Of a stretch of 25,863 bases of DNA, positions 1 through 10,184 are shown in pieces. This DNA comes from an uncultured Rivibacter sp. GTDB taxonomy: Bacteria > Pseudomonadota > Gammaproteobacteria > Burkholderiales > Burkholderiaceae. Below the pieces are notes generated by a model. That model ran no database searches, was not told where the DNA came from, and saw nothing but the letters and a program-made list of their open reading frames with translations. How positions within the stretch are numbered: position 1 is the stretch's first letter; the number at the start of each line of letters is the position of its first letter. A program made the position numbers and the translations under genes. The stretch spans positions 1-25,863 of the forward strand of contig CAMLNA010000055.1 of assembly GCA_946481025.1 (NCBI GenBank), given 5' to 3'.

Positions 1-623
1 CCGCCGCGGTCGAGCAGCAGGGCCTGCAGCCCGGCGTTCAGCGCGGCGTCGTAGTCCAGCAGCGGCGAGTCGCCCACCATCAGCGCCTGGCCGCTGTCGA
101 CGCCGAAACGCCCCACCACCGAATGGAAGGCCTGCGGCAGCGGCTTGCTGAAGCCCTGCTCCTCGCCGATGGCCACATGGTCCACCCGCTCGGCGAGGCC
201 CGTGGCCTTGAGCTTGCGACGCTGGCCGTCCGACGGGCCGTTGGTGAGGATGGCCGTCCGGATGCCGCGCTCGCGCAGCCGGGCGAGCACCGGCAAGACG
301 TCGTCGTACAGCAGCGGCGTGTCGTTGACCACGTCCATGAACAGCGTGTTGAGCCGGATCACCAGCTCGTCGCTCGCGACCACGCCCAGGGTGTCGAACG
401 GCTCTCTGAAGCGCCGGGCCCGGTATTCGGCGCGGGTGAGCTTGCCCTGCTCGAACAAGGCGAACAAGGCGCGATCGACCGGCGGGCAGGCCTGCAGGTA
501 GGCCTGCGCGTCGATGCCCTCCTGCTCCAGCAGCTTGCCCATCTGCGCATAGGCGGTCTGGCGCGTGCTCGCGAAGTCGATCAGCGTGTCGTCGAGGTCG
601 AAGATGACGAGCTGCATCTGCAT
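1..623 (-). CDS. HAD-family hydrolase (partial, C-terminus beyond window)
   Basis: The 207 visible residues form a haloacid-dehalogenase-superfamily phosphatase. Motif I is FDLDDTLID (residues 8-16, nucleophile D9 and acid D11), motif II is the Thr of ILTNG, motif III is the Lys of FSKP, and motif IV is GDSPLLDYDAA. An alpha-helical cap lies between motifs I and II, as in YjjG/phosphoglycolate-phosphatase-like members. These enzymes hydrolyse small phosphomonoesters in the cytoplasm through an aspartyl-phosphate; the substrate cannot be read from sequence. A second ATG two codons downstream is an equally possible start. It lies 27 bases after the SUMF1-like gene on the same strand and is probably the third gene of that unit. 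One speculative role near a sulfotransferase would be removal of a 3'-phosphate nucleotide, but true PAP phosphatases belong to a different fold family (CysQ). The left window edge truncates it shortly after motif IV. Confidence 0.85.
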   Translation of the reverse strand, partial: MQMQLVIFDLDDTLIDFASTRQTAYAQMGKLLEQEGIDAQAYLQACPPVDRALFALFEQGKLTRAEYRARRFREPFDTLGVVASDELVIRLNTLFMDVVNDTPLLYDDVLPVLARLRERGIRTAILTNGPSDGQRRKLKATGLAERVDHVAIGEEQGFSKPLPQAFHSVVGRFGVDSGQALMVGDSPLLDYDAALNAGLQALLLDRG

Positions 624-650
624 GGTCTTCCGTGTCCTTCGAGAGTCCTG

Positions 651-1310
651 TCAGTCGTCCCACACCGGCCGCAGGCCGATGGTGGTGGTGCCCAGCCGCG
701 CCCACTTGCCGCGCCGCGCGGCGATCCTGAGGTGGCTGGCGTCCTTGCTCCAGGCGCCGCCCTTGACCACCCGTTCCATGGCGGCCGGGCCGCAGCTGTC
801 CTGGCACCACTCGCTCAGGTTGCCGGCCAGGTCGTACAGGCCGAGTTCGCTGGGTGGGAAGCGGCCCACCGGGGTGGTGCCGCCGTAGTGCTCGTCGTAG
901 TTCGCCAGCGTCTCGCCGGGCGGTGCCTCGCCCCACGGATACGACTGCTCCGGCCGGTTGTTCGACGCGAAGAGCTCCCACTCCCGCTCGGTGGGCAGGC
1001 GGGCGCCCAGGCCGTCGCACAGCAGCTGCGCACCGGCCCAGCTGAGCCCCCACACCGGGTGCAGGTCCCAGGCGGGTGCGCAGGTCCAGCGCCCGGCTTC
1101 GACGTCGAAGGCCAGCGGCTGCCGGGGGTTGTGCACATTCAGGAGGCGGTAGGTCCACGGACCTTCGGCCGGCATGCGCAGCTCGTTGAGCAGCAGCGCT
1201 GCGAGGCCGCAGGTGAACAGCGTGGAGGCCACTCGAAGCGGGCGCTGGCGACCGTGCGGCTCGAACCGCACCGCGGCGTCGAGATAGCGTTGCGTGGCGT
1301 GCGGCTGCAT
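651..1310 (-). CDS. SUMF1/FGE-fold protein lacking the canonical cysteines
   Basis: This 219-residue protein has the formylglycine-generating-enzyme (SUMF1) fold signature: a PV..LSW segment (85-91), LPTEREWE (105-112), YPWG (124-127), GLYDLAGNLSEWC (157-169), VKGGAWSK (182-189) and a terminal GLRPV (212-216). True FGEs oxidise a sulfatase Cys to formylglycine using a cysteine pair near the C-terminus; here the closing segment has no Cys, so sulfatase activation is unlikely. The wider family also includes EgtB-type enzymes and binding modules. The frame stays open far upstream into the sulfotransferase gene, but the ATG chosen leaves an 11-base gap after that gene's stop and needs no long overlap. 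The gene is the second of a probable three-gene unit. The first 60 residues are not recognisable to me. Substrate unknown. Confidence 0.8.
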   Translation of the reverse strand: MQPHATQRYLDAAVRFEPHGRQRPLRVASTLFTCGLAALLLNELRMPAEGPWTYRLLNVHNPRQPLAFDVEAGRWTCAPAWDLHPVWGLSWAGAQLLCDGLGARLPTEREWELFASNNRPEQSYPWGEAPPGETLANYDEHYGGTTPVGRFPPSELGLYDLAGNLSEWCQDSCGPAAMERVVKGGAWSKDASHLRIAARRGKWARLGTTTIGLRPVWDD

Positions 1311-1321
1311 GGTCGGCCGGC

Positions 1322-2194
1322 TCAGGCAGCCTGCTCGCCGTGCCGCCAGGCGCCGGCATGGTCGGCCGCGCGAAGCACGTCGTCGATCACCTGCAGCTGC
1401 TCGGCGCTCAGGTCGCGACGCCAGCGCTCGTCGACCGCCTCGCGCGTGCGGAATGAAGAGAACGCGCCGCCGCGGCTGACCCGCTGCCGGTCCCGCAGGA
1501 ACTCCATCTGTCGAGGGTGCGGCGCCATGCCCAGCAGTGTCGACAGCGATTCGAGCCCCCGTGCGGGTTCGCGCATCAGCGCCTCGAGATGCAGCGTCCT
1601 GTGCTCGAACAGCCCCAGCGTTCGGCGTGCGATCTCGTAGCGCACGGCGATGCTCTTGGCTGCCGTTTCGGCGGCCCGCAGCTCGGGGCCGCTGGTCGCG
1701 CCCAGGCGGCTGCGGTAGTCGGGGAAGTACCGGGCGAAGGTCGCGGGCACGAGTTCGTCGTAGCGCCACAGGCCGGTCAGGCTGCTTCGCAGCACCGACG
1801 AGACGATCTCGCGCGCGTCACGCTGCAGGAACACGACCTTGATCGTCGGCATGAAGGCTTTCAGCCATTCGAGCTTGCCGAACAGCACCGTCTCCTTGAA
1901 CCCGATCACGCGCTGCGCATTCGACTGCAGCAAGTAGTGCCTGAACTCGCAGAGGAAGTCGCGCAGCTCGGGCTTGTCGGCGATCGACGGGTGCAGCGAC
2001 TGCGGATCGAACGCGCCGGCCGGCCAATGCTCGAGGTCGCAGCCGCGGAAGAAGCCCGTCTGCATGGACAGGGGCTCGTTGAGGCACTCCATGCCCGGGT
2101 GGGCCTGCAGCAGGTCGTTCAGGAAGTTCGAGCCCGAGCGGTGATGCGCGAGGACCAGGAATGGAGCGCGGCGATCGTGAGACGGGTCGTTCAT
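1322..2194 (-). CDS. PAPS-dependent sulfotransferase family protein
   Basis: The 290-residue product has the layout of P-loop-like sulfotransferases (Sulfotransfer_1/3). HHRSGSNFL (residues 17-25) matches the 5'-phosphosulfate-binding loop. VFLQRDAREIVSSVLRS (121-137) matches the 3'-phosphate-binding strand and helix, with the usual Arg (R125) and Ser (S132/S133). Such enzymes move sulfate from PAPS to a hydroxyl or amine of a carbohydrate, lipid or small molecule. There is no signal peptide, so it is expected in the cytoplasm. The start used is ATG at 2194, which puts the P-loop near the N-terminus; an in-frame ATG at 2215 is also possible and neither has a strong ribosome binding site. It is the first gene of a left-pointing unit and is divergent from the operon that ends with cysC, the PAPS-forming kinase. 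The acceptor is unknown. Confidence 0.85.
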   Translation of the reverse strand: MNDPSHDRRAPFLVLAHHRSGSNFLNDLLQAHPGMECLNEPLSMQTGFFRGCDLEHWPAGAFDPQSLHPSIADKPELRDFLCEFRHYLLQSNAQRVIGFKETVLFGKLEWLKAFMPTIKVVFLQRDAREIVSSVLRSSLTGLWRYDELVPATFARYFPDYRSRLGATSGPELRAAETAAKSIAVRYEIARRTLGLFEHRTLHLEALMREPARGLESLSTLLGMAPHPRQMEFLRDRQRVSRGGAFSSFRTREAVDERWRRDLSAEQLQVIDDVLRAADHAGAWRHGEQAA

Positions 2195-2305
2195 CTCATT
2201 GGCGAGTCGTGGCATGTAGCGTGCCCGCATGGGCAGGCAGAGTCTGCCGCATGGACGTCGGTAACTATTGCAAATCAAGGGAAAACGAGAACACCCGCGC
2301 GGGGG

Positions 2306-2321
2306 CTGTAAGCCCTTACAG
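2306..2321. promoter_or_regulatory. Perfect palindrome, candidate operator
   Basis: CTGTAAG-CC-CTTACAG is a perfect inverted repeat with 7-base arms and a 2-base centre. It lies between the divergent sulfotransferase and solute-binding-protein genes, 117 bases before the GTG start of the latter. The size and symmetry fit a dimeric regulator site. No DNA-binding regulator is encoded in either flanking operon within the window, so the binder is unknown. A short hairpin-like repeat (GGCAG-agt-CTGCC, 2236-2248) lies nearer to the sulfotransferase start. Confidence 0.45.
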
Positions 2322-2423
2322 GTTTGCCGCGGCGGTTGGCGCCGCTACGCTAGCTTCGAAATGCTCCAAGCCCATGATGTTGTGGCGATTCCGGACTGCG
2401 GCACAAAGTGCGCGTCGTATTGC

Positions 2424-2429
2424 AGGAGG
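2424..2429 (+). promoter_or_regulatory. Ribosome binding site that fixes a GTG start
   Basis: AGGAGG is a full match to the anti-Shine-Dalgarno core, 8 bases before GTG at 2438. An upstream in-frame GTG at 2408 would translate through this site and is therefore disfavoured. Confidence 0.75.
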
Positions 2430-2437
2430 GAGGTGAA

Positions 2438-3487
2438 GTGACGGACGTTCCACCCGATGCCGGCAGTGCTCGCGGTACTTCGCTGCGCTGGGTCGCTGGG
2501 GTCGCTGCCTTGCTCGTGGTCGTGGCGGCGGCTGCCCTCTGGTTTGCGCGCTCGCCTTCGCGCGCCGGCGCTGCCGGGCCGCCCGAGAAGCTCACCATCG
2601 CGCTGTCGACCACGCCCCACGCGGCCCTGCTGCACCTGGCGCATGCCAAGGGATTTCTTGCGCGGCAGGGGCTGGACGTCACCCTCAAGCCGGTGAGCCA
2701 CGGCAAGGCGGCGATCGACCTGCTGGCCCAGGGCCAGGCCGACCTGGCCGCCGCCGCCGAGGTGCCGTTCGTGATTTCGGTGCTCAACGGCGAGCCGCTG
2801 GGCATTGCCGCCACCGTGCTCAGCGTGTCCAGCGAAATGGCCATCGTGGCGCGTCGCGACCGCGCCATCTCGCAGCCGGCCGACCTGCTGGGCAAGCGTG
2901 TCGGGGTGACCTTCGGCACCAGCGGGGAGTACTTCCTGTGGGCCTTTCTCACCCACTACAAGCTGGCGCCCGAGCGCGTTTCACTGGTCGACGTGCCGCC
3001 CGGGCAGATGACCGAGCGGCTGACCGGGGGCGGCATCGACGCCGCCTCGACGTGGGAGCCGCTGCGTACGCGTGTGCAGGAGGCGCTGGGTGCGCAAGGC
3101 CTGTCCTTCAACGAGTCGAATGCCTACACCGTCACCCATGTCGTGGTGGGGCGCAACGAGTTCCTGAAGCAGCGCTCCCGAGCCGTCGAGAAGCTGGTGC
3201 GGGCGCTGCTCGAGACCGAGCGGTTCGTCCGGGCGCAGCCGCAGGAGGCGCTGGCGCTGGCCGCCACCCAGCTCAAGCTCGACGTGGCCGCGCTGCGGCC
3301 GGCCTGGCAGGAACTGGAGTTCCGCGTCGACCTGCGGCAGTCGCAGCTGGTCACGCTGGAAGACCAGGCCCGCTGGGCCATCGCGCGCGGCTATGCGAGG
3401 CAGCAGCCGGTGCCCAACTTCCTCCAGCACCTGTACCTCGGTGCGCTGCTGGCCGTGTCGCCCGAACGGGTGACGGTGGTGCACTAG
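2438..3487 (+). CDS. Membrane-anchored solute-binding protein, TauA/SsuA/NMT1-like
   Basis: From the GTG start the product is 349 residues. A hydrophobic segment at about 18-36 follows a 17-residue N-tail and has no lipobox Cys, so the protein is either anchored in the inner membrane or has a long signal peptide. The rest is a periplasmic-binding fold of the nitrate/sulfonate/taurine/thiamine-precursor class: KLTIALSTTPHAALLHLAHA at the start of lobe 1, GFLARQGLDV, a GQADLAAAAEVPF segment, LLGKRVGVTFGTSGEYFL, and the GGIDAASTWEP segment in lobe 2. Binding proteins of this class usually feed an ABC importer, but no permease or ATPase gene is adjacent. The next gene, 7 bases downstream, is a histidine kinase, so I infer it senses a ligand for that kinase. 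The ligand is unknown; sulfonate or another sulfur compound is suggested only by cysC at the end of the operon. Confidence 0.85.
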   Translation: MTDVPPDAGSARGTSLRWVAGVAALLVVVAAAALWFARSPSRAGAAGPPEKLTIALSTTPHAALLHLAHAKGFLARQGLDVTLKPVSHGKAAIDLLAQGQADLAAAAEVPFVISVLNGEPLGIAATVLSVSSEMAIVARRDRAISQPADLLGKRVGVTFGTSGEYFLWAFLTHYKLAPERVSLVDVPPGQMTERLTGGGIDAASTWEPLRTRVQEALGAQGLSFNESNAYTVTHVVVGRNEFLKQRSRAVEKLVRALLETERFVRAQPQEALALAATQLKLDVAALRPAWQELEFRVDLRQSQLVTLEDQARWAIARGYARQQPVPNFLQHLYLGALLAVSPERVTVVH

Positions 3488-3494
3488 GCCGCAG

Positions 3495-4973
3495 ATGAAG
3501 ATCAGCACCAAGGCGAAACTTGCGACCGCGACGGCCTTCGTTTCGATCGGCCTGATCGCCGCGATGATCTGGTGGGCCAATGCCGAGATGCAGCACGCGG
3601 CGCAGCAGCGCAGGCAGGCGAGCAGCATCGTCAAGGCACTGGACGACCTGCGGCTGGTGACCTTCGAGTTCGTGCTGCACCGGCACGAGCGGGCCCAGGT
3701 GCAGCACCGCGGCGTGTCGCAGCGGCTCGACCGGCTGCTGGCCGAAAGCACCTTCACCGACCCCGAGCCGGCCGCCACGCTCGAGGCCCTGCGCGAGCGC
3801 AGCGTGCAGACCCGCCGCATCTTCGACGAGTTCGTCGCGCCGCCGTCGGCCCCGGGCGAAGCGGCGCAGGCCGAGGCGCGCCGCTTCGAGGCCCAGCTCG
3901 GCAGCCGGCTGCTGATCCTGCAGCAGGAAAGCCTGGCCGACGCGTTCCGCCTCATCGACTTCTCGACCGAGCGCATCAACGCGGCGCAGACCCGCGTGGT
4001 GCTCGTCATCGCCGGCGGGCTTGCGCTGATCGCGCTCACCATGGCCGGTGTCGCCTGGTTCATCCATGGCAGCGTGCTGGTGCCGGTGCGCCGGCTCGAA
4101 CAGGCCACCCGCGAGGTGGCCTCCGGCAACTGGAACTTCAAGCTCGACAGCGGCAGCCGCGACGAGATCGGCCAGACCTCGCGCCACTTCGACGCGATGA
4201 CGCAGGCGCTGCGCGAATCGTTCGCGCAGATCGAGCGCAAGAACGAAGAGCTCGCCGCGCTCAACAAGGAGATGGAGGCGTTCAGCTATTCCGTGTCGCA
4301 CGACCTGCGCAGCCCGCTGCGCAGCATGGACGGCTTTTCCCTCGCGCTGCTCGAGGACTACGGCGACAAGCTCGACGACGAGGCGAAGGATTACCTGCAG
4401 CGCATCCGCAACGCCAGCCAGCGCATGGGGCGGCTCATCGACGAACTGCTGGGCCTGTCGCGCGTCACGCGTGCCGAGCTGTCCCTGCGCGCGGTCAACC
4501 TGAGCGCGATTGCGCGCGAGATCGCGGAGTCGCTGCAGCAGCAGCAGCCGCAACGCAAGGTGCGCTGGCAGATCGAGGACGGCATCACGGTACAGGCCGA
4601 CAGCGCGCTGATGCACATCGCGATGCAGAACCTGCTCGAGAACGCGTGGAAGTTCACGGGCAAGACGCAAGACCCCGAGATCCGTGTCGGAACCATCGAA
4701 CGCAACGGCAAAAAGGACTGCTTCGTCGCGGACAACGGCGTAGGCTTCGACATGGCCTACGCCGACCGCCTGTTCGGCGCCTTCCAGCGGCTGCACCACG
4801 AGAACGAGTTCGCAGGCACCGGCATCGGGCTGGCCATCGTGCAGCGCATCTTCCGCCGGCACGAAGGGCAGATCTGGGTGGAGGCGCAGCCCGGGCGGGG
4901 CGCCACGTTCTTCTTCACCCTGAAGGATTCACAGGAATCGAACCATGAACGACAAGGACATCCTGCTCGTTGA
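3495..4973 (+). CDS. Membrane sensor histidine kinase
   Basis: The 492-residue kinase has TM1 (about 10-28), a periplasmic helical domain of about 140 residues (30-168), TM2 (about 168-190), a HAMP linker (about 192-245), a HisKA domain with phospho-acceptor H269 in SVSHDLRSPLR, and a HATPase domain: N box NLLENAWKF (379-387), G1 box DNGVGFD (413-419), G2 box GTGIGLA (441-447). The HisKA and ATPase motifs resemble phytochrome-type kinases that pair with Rcp1-like single-domain regulators, which is what the next gene encodes. It starts 7 bases after the binding protein and overlaps the response regulator by 29 bases. The periplasmic domain looks like a four-helix bundle, a shape that can receive a signal from a docked binding protein; docking is inference. 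Signal unknown. Confidence 0.92.
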   Translation: MKISTKAKLATATAFVSIGLIAAMIWWANAEMQHAAQQRRQASSIVKALDDLRLVTFEFVLHRHERAQVQHRGVSQRLDRLLAESTFTDPEPAATLEALRERSVQTRRIFDEFVAPPSAPGEAAQAEARRFEAQLGSRLLILQQESLADAFRLIDFSTERINAAQTRVVLVIAGGLALIALTMAGVAWFIHGSVLVPVRRLEQATREVASGNWNFKLDSGSRDEIGQTSRHFDAMTQALRESFAQIERKNEELAALNKEMEAFSYSVSHDLRSPLRSMDGFSLALLEDYGDKLDDEAKDYLQRIRNASQRMGRLIDELLGLSRVTRAELSLRAVNLSAIAREIAESLQQQQPQRKVRWQIEDGITVQADSALMHIAMQNLLENAWKFTGKTQDPEIRVGTIERNGKKDCFVADNGVGFDMAYADRLFGAFQRLHHENEFAGTGIGLAIVQRIFRRHEGQIWVEAQPGRGATFFFTLKDSQESNHERQGHPAR

Positions 4974-5390
4974 AGACAACCCCGACGACGCCGCACTGAC
5001 GCTGCGCGCGTTCAAGCGCAGCCACGTGATGAATTCCATCCATTTGGTGCGCGACGGCATCGAGGCACTGGACTTCCTGTTCGGCCGGGGCGAGTATGCG
5101 GCGCGTGATTCCGGTCCTTTGCCGACGCTCGTGATCCTCGACCTGAAGCTGCCCAAGCTCGACGGCCTGGGCGTGCTGCGCGCGATCCGTGCCAACGAAC
5201 GCACGAAGCTGCTGCCGGTGGTCATCCTCACGTCGTCGAAGGAGGAGCAGGATCTCATCTCCGGCTATTCGCTGGGCGCCAACAGCTACGTGCGCAAGCC
5301 GGTGGACTTTGCCGAATTCGTGGAGGCGGTGAAGGTGCTTGGCATCTACTGGCTGATGATGAACCAATCCCCGCCGGAGAGACCGTCGCC

Positions 5391-5394
<4 letters not shown>
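4945..5394 (+). CDS. Single-domain response regulator, Rcp1-like
   Basis: The 149 residues are one receiver domain with no output domain. The acidic pair is E10/D11, the phospho-acceptor is D66 in VILDLKLPKLDG, the switch residue is T96 in VILTSS, and the conserved Lys is K118 in VRKPVD. Rcp1-type regulators have this domain length and a long alpha-4 region. It probably takes phosphate from the upstream kinase (H269) and passes it on or acts through protein contact, since it cannot bind DNA by itself. It overlaps the kinase gene by 29 bases and the hybrid kinase gene by 4 bases (GTGA), so the three are likely translated together. Confidence 0.93.
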
Positions 5395-7384
<1,990 letters not shown>

Positions 7385-7388
<4 letters not shown>

Positions 7389-8044
7389 GCCGCCACCTGC
7401 GCATCGACCGGCACCAGCGCGAAGCGCTGAACGGCCATCGCGGCGGGGTGATCTACCTCACCGGCCTGTCGGGCGCCGGCAAGACCACGCTGGCGGTGCT
7501 GCTGGAGCGGCGCCTGCACGAGCTGGGCATGCACACCTACCTGCTCGACGGCGACGAGCTGCGCCGCGGCATCTGCGGCGGGCTGGGCTTTTCGGACGCC
7601 GACCGCGTCGAGAACATGCGCCGCGCCGTCGAGATCGCGCGACTGATGGTCGATGCCGGTCTGCTCACCATCGTCGCGCTGATCTCGCCCTTCCGGGCCG
7701 AGCGCGAGGCCGGCCGGGCCAGGTTCGCGGCGGGCGAATTCATGGAGGTGTTCGTCGACGCGCCGCTCGACGTGTGCGAGGCGCGCGACCCGAAGGGGCT
7801 CTACAAGAAGGCCCGCTCGGGCGAGATTGCCGGCTTCACCGGCATCGATTCGCCCTACGAGGCGCCGCTGGCGCCGGACCTGCGGGTCGATTCCATGCTG
7901 CTCACCCCGCAGGAGGCGGCCGGGGCGCTGCTGGCCCGCATGGCGGAACTCGGGTTCATCGAGCCGGCGGGGCAGGCGAGCGGCCTCACCAGTCCATCAG
8001 CTCGGCCAGCCGCCGCACCACCCACTGAGCCTCCGCCTCGGTGA
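7385..8044 (+). CDS. cysC: Adenylylsulfate (APS) kinase
   Basis: CysC phosphorylates APS at the 3' hydroxyl to give PAPS, used for sulfate reduction and by sulfotransferases. From GTG the product is 219 residues. Walker A is GLSGAGKTT (27-35), DGDELR is at 56-61, the substrate-binding RVENMRR is at 74-80, and [11 protein letters not shown] (98-108) carries the conserved Ser (S101). [19 protein letters not shown] (135-153) and SPYEAP (156-161) are typical of the family. The C-terminus runs some 20 residues past the usual end (about residue 196) and overlaps the convergent gene by 59 bases. It is the last gene of a two-component operon (4-base overlap) and is not next to cysD/cysN or cysH here. 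The context suggests a PAPS supply under the same control as the kinases; the sulfotransferase on the opposite strand is a possible consumer. Confidence 0.95.
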
Positions 8045-8282
8045 GTCCCGAGGAGGGCTCCCGCAGCCCGGCATGCACCCGCTCCAGCACGTCGCGCTCG
8101 GCGATGCCCAGCTGCCACTGCAGCGTGCCCGCCTGTTCAGTGAGCGCCGTGGCGAGGTCTTCGCACATCTCGTAGCGCTGCGCGATCTGCTCGCGCGGGG
8201 CGTTGGGCTTGATGCGGCCCGGCTCGATGAAGAGCTCGATGAACGAGGGCGGGACGACGATCTGGTTGATTTCTTCGGACAT
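7986..8282 (-). CDS. Conserved hypothetical protein
   Basis: This 98-residue acidic protein (from [18 protein letters not shown]) has no signal peptide, membrane segment or domain I can name. Clear features are [29 protein letters not shown] and the C-terminal [16 protein letters not shown]. Similar small proteins are recalled as conserved in Comamonadaceae, sometimes with loose chaperone or ATPase labels, but no ATP-binding motif is visible. It is helical and looks like a protein-contact or cofactor-dependent partner; function unknown. It converges on cysC with a 59-base overlap. Downstream coordinates of the MFS gene leave only 12 bases before its own start region, yet both read leftward, so it could share the MFS/wrbA transcript. 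Confidence 0.75.
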   Translation of the reverse strand: MSEEINQIVVPPSFIELFIEPGRIKPNAPREQIAQRYEMCEDLATALTEQAGTLQWQLGIAERDVLERVHAGLREPSSGLTEAEAQWVVRRLAELMDW

Positions 8283-8294
8283 GGCGGGGCATTT

Positions 8295-9506
8295 TCAACC
8301 ACGGCCTGCCCGGCCCGCGGTGTCTCGACGCCCGAAACAGACGACCAGCGCGCAGGCCGCCGTGACGAAGGCGATGACGAGCGGGCCGATGGCCTGCCAG
8401 CCGAAGGCCGCGGCAAGCTCGCCGGCCGCCGCCGGGCCGACGATGAGCCCCACGCTGTTGCCCTGCATCGCGAATCCGACGGTGGCGCCGATCAGGTCGT
8501 CGCGCGGCGCGAAGCGCCGCACGCTGTCGAGGATCACCACGGGGACCGCCCCGCCCGCAAGCGAAAACACGATGGCCGCCGGCACGATGCCCGCATCGGC
8601 CGCCGCCGGCTGGAACATGGCGACGCCGCAGGCTGCCATCACGCCGAACGAGGCGAACAGCAGGTGCGCAGGCCGGGCACCGCGCACCAGCAGCCGGCCG
8701 CACAGCAGGTTGCCCGCGGCGCTGGCAGCCACCGCCAGCGCGCAGAGCATCGCGGCGGTGTCGGCTGCGACCTGCAGCCGCTCCGCCAGGTAGGTCGGCA
8801 GGAAGCTGAAGGCCGCGAAGAAGGCTGCCGAGAAGGCGGCGAACAGCCCGCCGAGGATCCACGGGCCGGATGCACCGGCCGCGGCGGCCACGTCCCGCAG
8901 GATGGCCGGCGAGGGCCCGGCATGGGAAGGCCGGACCCCGTGCGTGCCCCACGCCAGCAGGCCGGCATAGGCCGCCAGCAGCGCGGCATTGACAAGCCAG
9001 AAGCCGCGCCAGCCGATTTCGCCCAGCAGCGGCGCGGCCAGCATCACCAGCGTCATGCCGACCGGCATGAAGGTGGCCCACAGCGCCATGGCCCGCTCGC
9101 GCATCTGTGCGGGTGCGGCCGCGGCGATGAGCGCAGGCGCGGCGACCGTGACACCCACGAACCCGAGGCCCTCGACGACGCGTGTGGCCAGCACGGCGGC
9201 AGGTGCGGTGACCACCGCACCCATCGCGGCGCCCGCGGCCAGGACGACCATCGAGGCCACCGCCACGCGGCGCGCGCCGAGGCGGTCGGCCACGAGGCCG
9301 ACGGGCGCACCTGCGACGGCGCCGACGATGGCGAACGCCGACATCAGCCACGACGCCCCGGAAAGGCCGAGCCCGAGATCACGCTGGATCTCCGCCAGCG
9401 CCATGGGCACCTTGCCCACCTGGAAGGCGGCGACGACTCCGGCGCCCACGCACAACAGCACGATGGGCCACGGCCGCGTTGCCACCGCTGCCGGCGCGGC
9501 GGTCAT
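8295..9506 (-). CDS. MFS transporter, CynX/NimT-like
   Basis: The 403-residue protein is highly hydrophobic and fits 12 transmembrane helices in two halves. The loop 2-3 signature of the major facilitator superfamily is [11 protein letters not shown] (70-80). [20 protein letters not shown] in helix 5 and the equivalent N-terminal order resemble the cyanate/nitroimidazole (CynX/NimT) branch. Substrate and direction cannot be decided; export of a small organic compound is plausible. Its ATG overlaps the wrbA stop by 4 bases (ATGA), so both are read from one message, and a role linked to quinone or xenobiotic stress is a reasonable guess from that pairing. Confidence 0.88.
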   Translation of the reverse strand: MTAAPAAVATRPWPIVLLCVGAGVVAAFQVGKVPMALAEIQRDLGLGLSGASWLMSAFAIVGAVAGAPVGLVADRLGARRVAVASMVVLAAGAAMGAVVTAPAAVLATRVVEGLGFVGVTVAAPALIAAAAPAQMRERAMALWATFMPVGMTLVMLAAPLLGEIGWRGFWLVNAALLAAYAGLLAWGTHGVRPSHAGPSPAILRDVAAAAGASGPWILGGLFAAFSAAFFAAFSFLPTYLAERLQVAADTAAMLCALAVAASAAGNLLCGRLLVRGARPAHLLFASFGVMAACGVAMFQPAAADAGIVPAAIVFSLAGGAVPVVILDSVRRFAPRDDLIGATVGFAMQGNSVGLIVGPAAAGELAAAFGWQAIGPLVIAFVTAACALVVCFGRRDTAGRAGRG

Positions 9507-10135
9507 CGCGCCGGCCCGCCGTCGTGCGAACGGTGCGCGAGCGCGGCCGCGATGCGGGCCACGTGGCCGCCCTGGAAGCGTGCGCCTTCGAGGTCGGCGG
9601 TGCCGGGCTGGCGGTCGCCGCCGCTGCCGTCGTCGGCGATCGTCGAGGCCCCGTAGGGCGAGCCGCCGGTGACCTGGTCCATGCGCAGCTGGCCCTTGAA
9701 GCTGTAGGGCAGCCCGACCACCACCATGCCCAGGTGGAGCAGCACCACGTGGGTGGTGAGGAGGGTGGCCTCCTGGCCGCCATGCTGGGTGGCGGTCGAG
9801 GTGAAGACGCTGCCGACCTTGCCGACCAGCGCATCCTTCGCCCAGAGCCCGCCGGCCTGGTCGAGGAAGTTCTTCATCTGGCTGGCCATCGTCCCGAAGC
9901 GGGTGGGCGTGCCGATGATGATGGCGTCGTAGCCGGGCAGTTCATCCACCGTGGCCACCGGTGCGGCCTGGTCGAGCTTGTAGCCGGCGCGCTGCGCCAC
10001 CTCGGGCGGCACGAGCTCCGGCACCCGCTTGACGACCACCTCGGCCTGCGCCTCGCGTGCGCCTTGCGCGACAGCCTTGGCCATCTGCTCGATGTGACCG
10101 TAGGACGAGTAGTAGAGAACGAGGACCTTTGCCAT
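9503..10135 (-). CDS. wrbA: NAD(P)H:quinone oxidoreductase, WrbA type
   Basis: WrbA is a tetrameric FMN protein that reduces quinones by two electrons, which avoids semiquinone formation. The 210 residues match the family length (about 200). [14 protein letters not shown] (8-21) is the FMN phosphate loop. [20 protein letters not shown] (75-94) and [15 protein letters not shown] (111-125) bind the isoalloxazine ring, and SPYGAS (159-164) is the late flavin-site loop. ATG at 10135 is preferred because it begins directly at the first beta-strand; the Shine-Dalgarno match is poor. The divergent LysR gene starts 104 bases away and is the obvious candidate regulator. Confidence 0.93.
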   Translation of the reverse strand: MAKVLVLYYSSYGHIEQMAKAVAQGAREAQAEVVVKRVPELVPPEVAQRAGYKLDQAAPVATVDELPGYDAIIIGTPTRFGTMASQMKNFLDQAGGLWAKDALVGKVGSVFTSTATQHGGQEATLLTTHVVLLHLGMVVVGLPYSFKGQLRMDQVTGGSPYGASTIADDGSGGDRQPGTADLEGARFQGGHVARIAAALAHRSHDGGPAR

Positions 10136-10184
10136 GGGGAAACGACCGTCGGGTGATTGCGATGGCGCGCAGTGTGAGGAAGGC

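Noticed and set aside
123..1640. Long plus-strand open frame opposite the HAD, SUMF1 and sulfotransferase genes
   Set aside because: It lies antisense to three genes with clear motifs, shows no family motif and is typical of GC-rich shadow frames.
1311..1769. Upstream extension of the SUMF1-like gene
   Set aside because: It would overlap the sulfotransferase by over 400 bases; the internal ATG at 1310 starts just after that gene ends.
2408..2437. GTG at 2408 as start of the binding protein
   Set aside because: The frame would include the strong AGGAGG site that serves GTG at 2438.
2195..2437. Sigma-70 promoters in the divergent region (for example TTGCCG at 2324 with TACGCT at 2346)
   Set aside because: Matches are weak (3 of 6 at the -10), not better than expected by chance in this composition.
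7827..9656. Long plus-strand frame through cysC, the hypothetical gene and the MFS gene
   Set aside because: Composition is Arg/Gly/His-rich without domains and it runs antisense to a good MFS gene.
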